A DNA stretch of 50,193 nt from Candidatus Albibeggiatoa sp. nov. BB20 (GTDB lineage: Bacteria; Pseudomonadota; Gammaproteobacteria; Beggiatoales; Beggiatoaceae): positions 1 to 50,193 of the forward strand of contig JADGDW010000008.1 in NCBI GenBank assembly GCA_016744725.1, given 5' to 3'. The translations under genes were made by a program, and so were the position numbers. Shown in pieces: positions 43,122 to 50,193 of this stretch (positions are counted from its first letter, which is position 1; each line of letters begins with the position of its first letter). The notes below the pieces were generated by a model. That model was not told the DNA's origin and did not search any database. It worked only from the letters and a program-made list of their open reading frames with translations.

Positions 43122-43473
43122 TAATCGCACCCTGTTAATTATTGAGGATGATAAGCATTTTGCACAAGCTTTAATGGATTTAGCGGATTTAGCAAAAGAG
43201 AAGGCTTTTAAATGTTTGCGGGCGGCTGATGGTAAAACAGGTTTAGAGTTAGCTAAAATATATTTACCCAAAGCAATTATGTTAGATGTGGGTTTACCTC
43301 AATTGGATGGTTGGAGTGTGATGGAGCAGTTAAAAGATAATCCTAATACTCGCCATATTCCTGTACATTTTATATCTGGTGGCTCAGATCATCAGGAAGC
43401 AAAAAAAATGGGGGCGATTGGCTATGCTTTGAAGCCTGTGAGCATGGCGGAATTAGGTGAAGCATTTTGTTAA
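43114..43473 (+). pseudogene. Receiver domain fragment of the same hybrid kinase
   Basis: The frame is open from 43114 and encodes RTLLIIEDDKHFAQALMDLA, then KAIMLDVGLPQLDGWSVMEQ with the phospho-acceptor Asp, and YALKPVSM with the conserved Lys. It has no start codon before the internal ATG at 43174, which would cut off the acidic pocket. It begins right at the HAMP of the preceding fragment, so HAMP, HisKA and HATPase appear deleted. It ends by frameshift at EAF, and the protein continues in the next frame as NKTVKNLLLL. Confidence 0.75.
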
Positions 43474-44281
43474 TAAAACAGTCAAAAATCTCTTATTGTT
43501 AACAGATAATGCACAGCATCAGCAATCCATTATTGAGACGATCGATAATGAGCAAGTCGATATAAGCATTGTTAGCACGATTCAAGAGGCACAACAACTA
43601 TTAATCCATAGCTTTGAATGTATGGTGGTGGATGTGAGTATTGAACACGATAGTGGTATTGAGTTATTAGGTAAGCTGAGCCAAGAAAGCGATTTATTGC
43701 AAGTTCCCATCGTGATTTATACCGAACGTGAATTAACCGAACAAGAGGAGGTTGCATTGCGTTCTTACAGTGATTTGACTGTGAAAGCGGTACATTCTTC
43801 AGAACATTTACTAGATGAAGCAACCTTGTTTTTACATGAAGTGGAATCTAGTTTACCAGAGCAACAACGCCGAATATTAAGAATGGTGCATGATAAAGAA
43901 GTGCATTTACAGGGTAAAAAAATCTTGTTAGTTGATGATGATGCACGAAATATTTTTGCATTAACTGCTGTATTAGAACAGAAAGGCATGGAAGTTTTTA
44001 TGGCGAGTAATGGCAAATTAGCTTTAGACGAGTTAGAGAAAATGAGCAGTGTTGATATGATTTTGATGGATATTATGATGCCTGAAATGGATGGTTTTGA
44101 AGCAATTCACCGAATCCGTGAGAAAACCCATTATCATAAAGTGCCCATTATCGCTCTGACGGCAAAAGCCATGAAAGGCGATGCAACTAAATGTATTGAA
44201 GCAGGTGCAAATGATTATTTATCAAAACCTGTAGATACTGATAAATTACTCTCTCTAATACGAGTGTGGATGATAGCTTAG
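43457..44281 (+). CDS. Double receiver-domain protein, C-terminal remnant of hybrid kinase
   Basis: A 274-residue frame. Residues 9-130 form a degenerate receiver (NLLLLTDNAQHQQSIIETID, with MVVDVSIEHDSG at the acceptor site). Residues 153-272 form a full receiver with DDD pocket (KILLVDDDARNIFAL), the acceptor Asp in LMDIMMPEMDGF, ALTAKAM and the Lys in YLSKPVD. The start ATG overlaps the 3' end of the preceding receiver fragment in a different frame, so originally it was one long kinase. It could still be made as a stand-alone phosphate-relay protein, but no ribosome site is obvious. Confidence 0.6.
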   Translation: MKHFVNKTVKNLLLLTDNAQHQQSIIETIDNEQVDISIVSTIQEAQQLLIHSFECMVVDVSIEHDSGIELLGKLSQESDLLQVPIVIYTERELTEQEEVALRSYSDLTVKAVHSSEHLLDEATLFLHEVESSLPEQQRRILRMVHDKEVHLQGKKILLVDDDARNIFALTAVLEQKGMEVFMASNGKLALDELEKMSSVDMILMDIMMPEMDGFEAIHRIREKTHYHKVPIIALTAKAMKGDATKCIEAGANDYLSKPVDTDKLLSLIRVWMIA

Positions 44282-44292
44282 TTGCTGATTTT

Positions 44293-44410
44293 ATATAGTC
44301 ATTTTACTTTAAAGTGATACAGGACTGGCAGTCTTAGATTTTAAAACTGATTGATATTTAAAAAATAACAGGACTGCCAGTCCTAACACTCAAGATAGAA
44401 TTGACTATAT
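44293..44410 (-). repeat. 118-bp dispersed repeat, complete copy
   Basis: It is bounded by ATATAGTCATTTTA and GAATTGACTATAT, with arms AGGACTGGCAGTCTT and AGGACTGCCAGTCCT. It has exactly the same length and orientation as the copy at 31986-32103, and also starts within 12 bases of a stop codon. A short hairpin related to 36653-36688 follows at 44424-44456. Confidence 0.85.
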
Positions 44411-44493
44411 CTTGTAAATTATTAGGACTGCCCATTCTTAAAACAGTGACAGTCCCAAATAACAGCCTTTTTATATCGCTATTTATAAAACAA

Positions 44494-45819
44494 TTAACTA
44501 ATCAGTTCACCACGCAAAGAATTAGGCAAAGCTTTCGTGATTTTCACCTCAACGAATTGACCAATTAATGCCTGTGAACCTTCAAAATTCACCACCCGAT
44601 TGTTTTCCGTACGCCCAGCAATTTGAGTTGGGTCTTTTTTAGACGGTTTTTCAACTAATACTTTTTGTACGCTTCCTATCATGCCACGACTAATATCCAT
44701 CGACATCTGATTAATGCGATTTTGTAAAATAGACAAACGCTGTTTTTTCACATCCGCTGGCACATTATCTTCCAATTCCGCAGCAGGTGTACCGGGACGT
44801 GGGCTATAAATAAAGCTATAAGAATGGTCAAAACCGACTTCAGCAATTAAATCTATCGTGTCTTGAAAATCCTCATCCGTTTCATTTGGAAAGCCAATAA
44901 TAAAATCAGAAGATAAACTTAAATCAGGTCGGGCTTCGCGTAATTTACGAATCATGCTTTTATATTCGATACGAGTATGGCCACGCTTCATTTGCATCAA
45001 AATACGGTCAGAACCACTTTGTACAGGTAAATGTAAGAAGCTAACTAATTGCGGCACATCGGCAAATACTTGGACTAAATTATCATTCATTTCAATCGGA
45101 TGTGAAGTCGTAAAACGGATGCGTTCAATGCCTTCCACTTCTGCCACATAGCGAATCAATAACGCCAAATCTGCCATATCGCCATCAGCCATTTTGCCAC
45201 GATAGCCATTGACATTTTGTCCCAACAAATGAATTTCACGCACGTCTTGTTCAGCTAAACTAACAACCTCGGCTAATACGTCATCAAACGGGCGGCTAAC
45301 TTCTTCGCCACGGGTATAAGGCACGACGCAGAATGTACAATAATGGCTGCAACCTTCCATAATAGAAACAAATGCACTCACGCCATCAGCTTTAGGTTCA
45401 GGTAGGCAATCAAATTTTTCGATTTCTGGGAATGAAATATCAATTTGGGGTTTATGTACCGTCCGCACATTTTTCAGCATTTCTGGCAAACGATGCAAAG
45501 TCTGAGGGCCAAACACAATATCAACATAAGGCGCACGTCGGCGAATCACTTCACCCTCTTGGCTTGCGACACAGCCACCGACCCCAATCACAATATTTGG
45601 ATTTTTCTTCTTTAACTCACGCCACATGCCGAGTTGTGAGAAGACTTTCTCTTGTGGCTTTTCTCGCACCGAACAGGTATTAAGTAATAAAATATCTGCT
45701 TGTTCCGCATCTTGGGTCAACTCAGCCCCGTCTGATACTTCTAAGGCTTGTGCCATCCGAGCTGAATCATATTCATTCATTTGGCAGCCAAACGTTTTAA
45801 TAAATAGTTTTTGTCCCAT
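44494..45819 (-). CDS. miaB: tRNA-2-methylthio-N6-dimethylallyladenosine synthase MiaB
   Basis: MiaB is a radical-SAM methylthiotransferase that adds the 2-methylthio group at A37 of tRNAs reading UNN codons. The 441-residue protein has the N-terminal UPF0004 domain with cluster-binding Cys12, Cys49 and Cys83 (FGCQMNEYDSA, NTCSVREKP, GGCVASQEGE). The radical-SAM motif is Cys157, Cys161, Cys164 in GCSHYCTFCVVPYTRG. The C-terminal TRAM domain includes GRTENNRVVNFEG. Length fits E. coli MiaB. In many gammaproteobacteria phoH/ybeZ and ybeY follow; here they do not. Confidence 0.97.
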   Translation of the reverse strand: MGQKLFIKTFGCQMNEYDSARMAQALEVSDGAELTQDAEQADILLLNTCSVREKPQEKVFSQLGMWRELKKKNPNIVIGVGGCVASQEGEVIRRRAPYVDIVFGPQTLHRLPEMLKNVRTVHKPQIDISFPEIEKFDCLPEPKADGVSAFVSIMEGCSHYCTFCVVPYTRGEEVSRPFDDVLAEVVSLAEQDVREIHLLGQNVNGYRGKMADGDMADLALLIRYVAEVEGIERIRFTTSHPIEMNDNLVQVFADVPQLVSFLHLPVQSGSDRILMQMKRGHTRIEYKSMIRKLREARPDLSLSSDFIIGFPNETDEDFQDTIDLIAEVGFDHSYSFIYSPRPGTPAAELEDNVPADVKKQRLSILQNRINQMSMDISRGMIGSVQKVLVEKPSKKDPTQIAGRTENNRVVNFEGSQALIGQFVEVKITKALPNSLRGELIS

Positions 45820-46038
45820 TGTGTTCCAGCACTTAAGTGTTTAATCATAAATAAGTTTAACTGAGTAGAATAGCAGATTTATCCTGTATTTACATCCTTA
45901 TGAATAAAGCGGTATTGGTTAAAATGACTCATTCATAAAAATAATCTATATGCTTGAAAAAGATTTAGTTTGCAAAATAGTACTTTCTCGCCATTATCAT
46001 TATTCATGAAGGATCATTTACTGAGCGGAAGGGTATAT

Positions 46039-46755
46039 ATGAAATTTTTAAATGATAGCGATGCGTCAATGGGCGCGGAAGATGCGGAAGATGTAAAACA
46101 ACCGACTGAAGTTGTTGAGCAAAAGATCATAGAATTACAACAAAATTTGGTCAATTTAGGGTTTGGCGCAGATGCCGAGCAGCGTGGTGAATTATTGTTA
46201 CAGTTGGGTTATGAATATCTTAAATTAGAAAACCAAGATAAAAATGAGGAAGCTTGGCGCGTCGGCCGACAGGCCTTTGGTTTATTTGCCCCACTGGAGA
46301 ATTGGGAAGGAGCAGTGCAAGCCTGTGATGTGATGTTCAAAGCTAATCAGCCCGAATCGTTGGTGGCTTTGGGCAATGCGGTATGGTTGGCGGTGACTTT
46401 TCCGATTGATCCCGAATTAACCATCATGGTGTTAGAACATATTGTGGATGAAACCCCGCCTGAATCTGACGGTGCAGCGGTGGCCGCAGTGACTGCACAT
46501 TATATTAGTGATTTGCGGGTTGAGGATGAGAAACAGCGTGAGAATTTGTTATTTTTCACTAATCAATTATTGGGTAAAGTGGCTCGCCGTCATAGTGAAA
46601 TCCAAAGCCAAGCGCAATTTGACGCATGGTTTGACAAGATGGAATTAAATGAACCTGCTAGATTTTTGAATCGGTTAGGACAAGTATTAAACGTGATGGT
46701 ACAAGATGACTGGTGGGTTGACCGTGACACATTACGGGACAGTTTACCTGAGTAA
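46039..46755 (+). CDS. Conserved-looking protein of unknown function
   Basis: I do not recognise the family. The ATG at 46039, with GGAAGGG seven bases upstream, gives 238 residues (MKFLNDSDASMGAEDAEDVK...). A longer frame from 45970 has no such site. After an acidic start it is mostly helical and TPR-like in its first half: RGELLLQLGYEYLKLENQDK, NEEAWRVGRQAFGLF, and a later ESLVALGNAVWLAVTFPIDP. The C-terminal part is FLNRLGQVLNVMVQDDWWVD. There is no signal peptide or TM. It converges with yhbY across a hairpin repeat. Confidence 0.65.
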   Translation: MKFLNDSDASMGAEDAEDVKQPTEVVEQKIIELQQNLVNLGFGADAEQRGELLLQLGYEYLKLENQDKNEEAWRVGRQAFGLFAPLENWEGAVQACDVMFKANQPESLVALGNAVWLAVTFPIDPELTIMVLEHIVDETPPESDGAAVAAVTAHYISDLRVEDEKQRENLLFFTNQLLGKVARRHSEIQSQAQFDAWFDKMELNEPARFLNRLGQVLNVMVQDDWWVDRDTLRDSLPE

Positions 46756-46767
46756 ATTAACAGTGCT

Positions 46768-46825
46768 AGGAGTGCAAGGTTTATTTGATGAAATAACCTA
46801 TTGTTAGCTAAAAGCACGCACTCCT
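46768..46825. repeat. AGGAGTGC hairpin repeat, probable bidirectional terminator
   Basis: AGGAGTGC (46768-46775) pairs with GCACTCCT (46818-46825), and inside AGGTTTATT pairs loosely with AAATAACCT. It shares its arm with the hairpin at 27384-27425. It lies between convergent genes, 13 bp after one stop and 11 bp from the other. Confidence 0.6.
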
Positions 46826-46836
46826 AAATCGCTCAG

Positions 46837-47124
46837 TTAAACCCGAATTTTAGGCTCTTTATTTTTACGATATAAAATACTGATTCGACCAATTATTTGC
46901 ACGGTTTCAGCTTTACTGGCTTCACATAACGCCTGTGTCATTTCCAATCTACTTGCCTTATCTGCACCTGCAATACTCACTTTTATTAATTCATGAGTTT
47001 CCAGTGCGCGATCTAATTCTTTTAGTAAATTCTCGCTAATCCCTTTATCACCCACCATAATGACAGGTTTTAAATGATGTGCCAATGCACGTAATTTACG
47101 AATTTGTTGACTATTCAAAGGCAT
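46837..47124 (-). CDS. yhbY: Ribosome assembly RNA-binding protein YhbY
   Basis: A 95-residue CRM-domain (CRS1-YhbY) protein that associates with pre-50S ribosomal subunits. The sequence LNSQQIRKLRALAHHLKPVI, then MVGDKGISENLLKELDRALE, and LIKVSIAG followed by GRISILYRKNKEPKI, matches E. coli YhbY in order and length (97). The KPVIMVGDKG loop is the GxxG-like RNA contact. In E. coli it is near rlmE/ftsH, which are not seen here. Confidence 0.95.
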   Translation of the reverse strand: MPLNSQQIRKLRALAHHLKPVIMVGDKGISENLLKELDRALETHELIKVSIAGADKASRLEMTQALCEASKAETVQIIGRISILYRKNKEPKIRV

Positions 47125-47531
47125 GGTCTGCTTAAACTCAATCTAATTAAACGTCTATTTTAACATAGTTTTATAATGATTCGTGGTTTCATCAATCAGC
47201 AAAAATATCAGCATACTGAAAACCTGAATCTGTAATGTAAATCATCAGCGTAGAGTAAACTGTAAAATCGCAGCCTATGAATAATAGCCATTTTCTTATA
47301 ACTTATTTGAGCAGCTAATTTAAATCCCAGAAAAATAAATATTATTTAATAATCGATACCCAATCGGTGATAGCTTGAAAAAACAATATAAAATCGATAA
47401 TTCCAAAGATTATAAAAAGGTTGTTTCAGGTTAAAATATTGCGTAAATATTAGTAAATTGCTATTTTTTAATATACTGTTTATCATTCAATTATAAACAC
47501 TAACATTTTGAATATTTTAGAGTATTATCAA
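47125..47531. other. Intergenic region before the TonB-dependent receptor
   Basis: An AT-rich spacer between divergent genes. It should contain promoters for yhbY and the receptor. TTTATCATTCAATTATAAA near 47471 vaguely resembles half a Fur box, but the match is too poor to claim iron control. No gene was found. Confidence 0.3.
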
Positions 47532-49733
47532 ATGCGCGATTATGCCACCATTGCCACTTTAGCTGTTACCTGTTTCTGCTCAAACTTATGGGCGCAAAGT
47601 CTCTCCATTAAAGAATTACAAAGTTTAGACCTTGCCTCATTACTTGAAATCGTGGTTGAAACCGCCTCAGGTACAGAAGAAAATCTGATTGATGCGCCTG
47701 CCAGTATGATGATTATAACTGCTGAACAGATTGCACAGCGTGGTTATCACAGCTTAGTTGAAGTGCTACAAGATGTACCGGGGTTTGATGTCATCATCAC
47801 AAATGGGCCTATGTATTCAAATAGTTATCAACGTGGTTATCGGCTGCCTTTTATGAGTCGTACCTTATTAATGTTTAATGGTATCGTCGATAATTTACTG
47901 TGGTCACATGAAGGCGCGTTGTCCCGTCAATATCCATTGTCCAATATCAAACATATTGAAATCTTATATGGGCCTGCCAGTGCTGTGTATGGGCCTAATG
48001 CGTTTTTAGGTGTAATCAATGTGATTACGTATGATGGCTCTGATTTAGACGTGGGTGAATATACAGGCGAGGTCAATACACTAGCGGGTAGTTTTAAGTC
48101 CCGTGGGCTTGATATTAATGCTCAAGGTAAACCTGTTGAAGATTTATCTTTTTCTATCGCAGCGAAATTATTTAAAAGTAACGAAGCTGATTTAAGTTAT
48201 CGTTGGGGATTTACCTCAAATGAGCAACTTAGCAATCAATCTATTTGGGGTAGCATTTTAGATTTTGAGCATGAAGGGCAACAGCTTGGACATTATTATG
48301 ACCCAACCAATGATTATGGGGTTATGGCGGATGTAACTTATAAGGGTTTAAAATTAGGTTTAATTAATTGGCGGACTAAAGAAGCGTATGGTGGTTATTA
48401 TGCGTCTGATCGCACTCAGAGCAATCTTTTTTGGAATAAATTCAATGCCCAATATTATTTAGAATATGAAACAGATTTAAGCGATAAACTACAATCTAAA
48501 AGCTTTATATCCCATCAAACCAGTCGTCATTATGGCTATTGGGGAGAGGCTGAACCTGATGGAAATGCTACATCTTTTATCAGTTTAACTCAGTGGAATT
48601 CTATCAATTATAGCTGGTTATTTAAGCAAGATTTTGAATATCGACTCAATGACACGCTGTTGTTCTTATCAGGTTTGAAATATCAACGTAAAGAATTAAC
48701 AAAAGCCTATGATGTGCCTGGTTATTGGGAGTCCTCAGTCAGTTCCAGTACAGAATCAGGCAGTGGTATTGGACACAGCAGCGACCCAAGTTACACACCA
48801 CCACCGCCACCTTATCGAGACATGCTTGAATCAAATTTAGCATACACGCATGATATTGGCGGCTATGTACAAGCAATTTTTGATGTTGAGCCATTCCGTT
48901 TTAATTTAGGGGTGCGTTATGATAAAAACTCGATTTATGGACAAGTTATTAATCCGCGTTTTTCAGCGATTTATAAACATGATAGTGCATGGACATTCAA
49001 ATTATTGTACGGACATGCGTTCCAAGAGCCTGCACCGTTACAATTATGGGGTGGCTGGAGTGGTCGTCTGGCTAATGAGGACTTAAAACCTGAACGTGTA
49101 CAAAATTTGGAAGCCGTGATTTTACATCAATGGGAAAATGTATTTCATGAGTTGTCCATTTACAAAGCCCATTACAGTGATGTTATTAAGGAGGAAGCAG
49201 AAAATGCAGGACAGCGTGATATTTACGGCTTGGAATATCGTTTACAAAGCTCATTGAATAATTTTTTAGATGCTGATGATATTGATATGTATTTCAATTA
49301 CACCTATACCCATGTAAAAAGTTCTATGTATTACAATCATGAACAAGCTGCTTGGCTTATTGGGGAAGCGGAATTAGGTGATATTGCACCACACAAATGG
49401 AATGTGGGGCTTAATTTGCCATTGGATTCGCATTGGAATTTAAATCTACGAGCTAATTATGTGGGTGAACGTGAACCTTACTTACGTAATCCGTTGCGTG
49501 GAAAACGGGTGATTGAGGATTATTTCACTTTAAATACCGCTTTGAGTTATGAATATGAGCCTTTTTCGGTCACATTGAAGGTGTTAAATGCCTTAGATGA
49601 GGATTATTATCACCCTGGTGCAGAGGCCGCCAGTGCAGGCGATGACTTTAGCCAACGTTCCTTAGGTTATCAAAACTCGTTAATTCCTCAAGCAGGTCGT
49701 TCTTATTGGTTAAATGTTCGTTGGCAATTTTGA
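47532..49733 (+). CDS. TonB-dependent outer-membrane receptor
   Basis: A 733-residue receptor from the ATG at 47532; a TTG eight codons upstream is less likely because it would precede the signal peptide MRDYATIATLAVTCFCSNLW, probably cut near AQS. The plug domain is typical: IDAPASMMIITAEQIAQRGY, LVEVLQDVPGFDV, and NIKHIEILYGPASAVYGPNA followed by FLGVINVIT. The 22-strand barrel follows, ending in the Phe-terminated SYWLNVRWQF that BAM recognises. A proline-rich loop (PSYTPPPPPYRD) lies in an extracellular segment near residue 425. Substrate unknown; siderophores, cobalamin, copper or peptides are possible. No exbBD or transporter genes adjoin. Confidence 0.9.
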   Translation: MRDYATIATLAVTCFCSNLWAQSLSIKELQSLDLASLLEIVVETASGTEENLIDAPASMMIITAEQIAQRGYHSLVEVLQDVPGFDVIITNGPMYSNSYQRGYRLPFMSRTLLMFNGIVDNLLWSHEGALSRQYPLSNIKHIEILYGPASAVYGPNAFLGVINVITYDGSDLDVGEYTGEVNTLAGSFKSRGLDINAQGKPVEDLSFSIAAKLFKSNEADLSYRWGFTSNEQLSNQSIWGSILDFEHEGQQLGHYYDPTNDYGVMADVTYKGLKLGLINWRTKEAYGGYYASDRTQSNLFWNKFNAQYYLEYETDLSDKLQSKSFISHQTSRHYGYWGEAEPDGNATSFISLTQWNSINYSWLFKQDFEYRLNDTLLFLSGLKYQRKELTKAYDVPGYWESSVSSSTESGSGIGHSSDPSYTPPPPPYRDMLESNLAYTHDIGGYVQAIFDVEPFRFNLGVRYDKNSIYGQVINPRFSAIYKHDSAWTFKLLYGHAFQEPAPLQLWGGWSGRLANEDLKPERVQNLEAVILHQWENVFHELSIYKAHYSDVIKEEAENAGQRDIYGLEYRLQSSLNNFLDADDIDMYFNYTYTHVKSSMYYNHEQAAWLIGEAELGDIAPHKWNVGLNLPLDSHWNLNLRANYVGEREPYLRNPLRGKRVIEDYFTLNTALSYEYEPFSVTLKVLNALDEDYYHPGAEAASAGDDFSQRSLGYQNSLIPQAGRSYWLNVRWQF

Positions 49734-49755
49734 GTGTAAATTATCTATTAATATG

Positions 49756-49893
49756 TAGAATGGGTAAGCGATAGCATCATCCATCAACGCTGAAATATCC
49801 TATTCCTCATATTGCCAATTCAATATCAAAATTTTAGATATGTTTGTGTTTCCAAAAGGTGTATGACGCTGCGCTTATACACCCTACGCGGGC
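49756..49893. repeat. Degenerate GTAGGGTG-type inverted repeat
   Basis: ATGTAGAATGGGTAAGCG at the left and CGCTTATACACCCTACGCG at the right are decayed arms of the same class as 36258-36385. GGTGTATGACGCTGCGC and its near complement form an inner hairpin. It may end the receptor transcript. The rest of 49734-49994 shows no gene. Confidence 0.4.
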
Positions 49894-49994
49894 TAAATTG
49901 GACAATCAAATTTTTCAATCGGGAAATCTTCATTATTAAGTATACCCATAGATGAATAGTCGCAGCCCAGTAAATTAGGTTTTTTGGTATTAAT

Positions 49995-50193
49995 TAACTC
50001 AAGTTACGCAGAAAGGATTTTGTGTTTAAAAATTTGGAGTTCTTGAAAAGCAGATTGAATAGCCTTGAGATAAAGTTTAGAACGAATGGCAAAATTTGGA
50101 TTTAATCTTAAGCTTTTCCATGTTAAAGACCGCAAGAATAGAAGCAAAAATATGGTTAACTTGTGCATTAACTCTACGAGCAGGAGATTTGGT
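49995..50193 (-). pseudogene. C-terminal end of a frameshifted transposase, off the window edge
   Basis: Read on the minus strand from the edge, one frame gives SPARRVNAQVNHIFASILAV then FNMEKLKIKS. After a shift near 50100 the next frame gives NFAIRSKLYLKAIQSAFQEL then QIFKHKILSA and TAA at 50004-50006. Together these look like the C-terminus of a DDE-type insertion-sequence transposase (the NHFAxxSKLYxKA pattern). The stop lies in TGCGTAACTTGAGTTA (49995-50010), probably the element's terminal repeat, which recurs at 36421. The family was not determined. Confidence 0.5.

Noticed and set aside
44424..44456. Terminator for miaB
   Set aside because: The hairpin is imperfect, is followed by no T-run on the minus strand, and is better explained as part of the dispersed repeat beside it.
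47460..47500. Fur box before the TonB-dependent receptor
   Set aside because: The match to the 19-bp consensus is too poor by eye.

Overview
The window looks like chromosomal DNA of an AT-rich gammaproteobacterium. The long, two-component-style PstC/PstA permeases, HslVU, MiaB, YhbY, Dcd and PhoBR are all of gammaproteobacterial type. The many dispersed hairpin repeats, large STAND/AAA/WD40-type proteins and decayed hybrid kinases resemble filamentous sulfur bacteria of the Beggiatoa/Thioploca group. That placement is an inference from style and memory, not from a search.

Layout. 1-834 holds a truncated copy of a 118-bp dispersed repeat, then a gene relic split by a 234-bp mini-element with clean inverted repeats and a target duplication. 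835-4392 is housekeeping: hslVU (protease/unfoldase) and argG (arginine synthesis). 4653-6380 has a MORN lipoprotein and a pRiA4b ORF-3-domain protein on the minus strand. 6694-9348 is a tight phoB-phoR-lutC run. 9639-14833 has a Cache-type histidine kinase, an N-carbamoylputrescine amidase and a TPR/glycosyltransferase-like protein. 15447-21302 is the minus-strand phosphate set pstC-pstA-pstB-phoU, with a candidate Pho box before pstC and no pstS. PhoBR 8 kb away would sense phosphate through PstCAB/PhoU. 21303-22205 is a gene graveyard with an 18-bp-arm palindrome. pgk follows.

23734-31986 is the most unusual part. It holds an acidic unknown protein, then two adjacent minus-strand membrane AAA ATPases, one carrying about 25 tandem GVAx tetrapeptides encoded by a 12-bp minisatellite. 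A divergent 1154-residue SbcC/YhaN-like ATPase lies next to them. 32223-41148 has a secreted metallo-beta-lactamase-fold hydrolase, a membrane-anchored WD40 double propeller, a P1B-like ATPase lacking the CPC metal motif, and a secreted Ig-like repeat protein. 41301-44281 has dcd, a small DUF3096 membrane gene, and a hybrid sensor kinase that has lost its kinase core, leaving receiver domains. 44494-49733 has miaB, an unknown protein, yhbY and a TonB-dependent receptor. The right edge enters the C-terminal end of a frameshifted transposase.

At least four repeat classes are scattered between genes: the 118-bp GGACTGCCAGTCC element (five copies), GTAGGGTGG hairpins, AGGAGTGC hairpins, and a TGCGTAACTTGAGTTA insertion-sequence end. 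No tRNA, rRNA or CRISPR array was seen.
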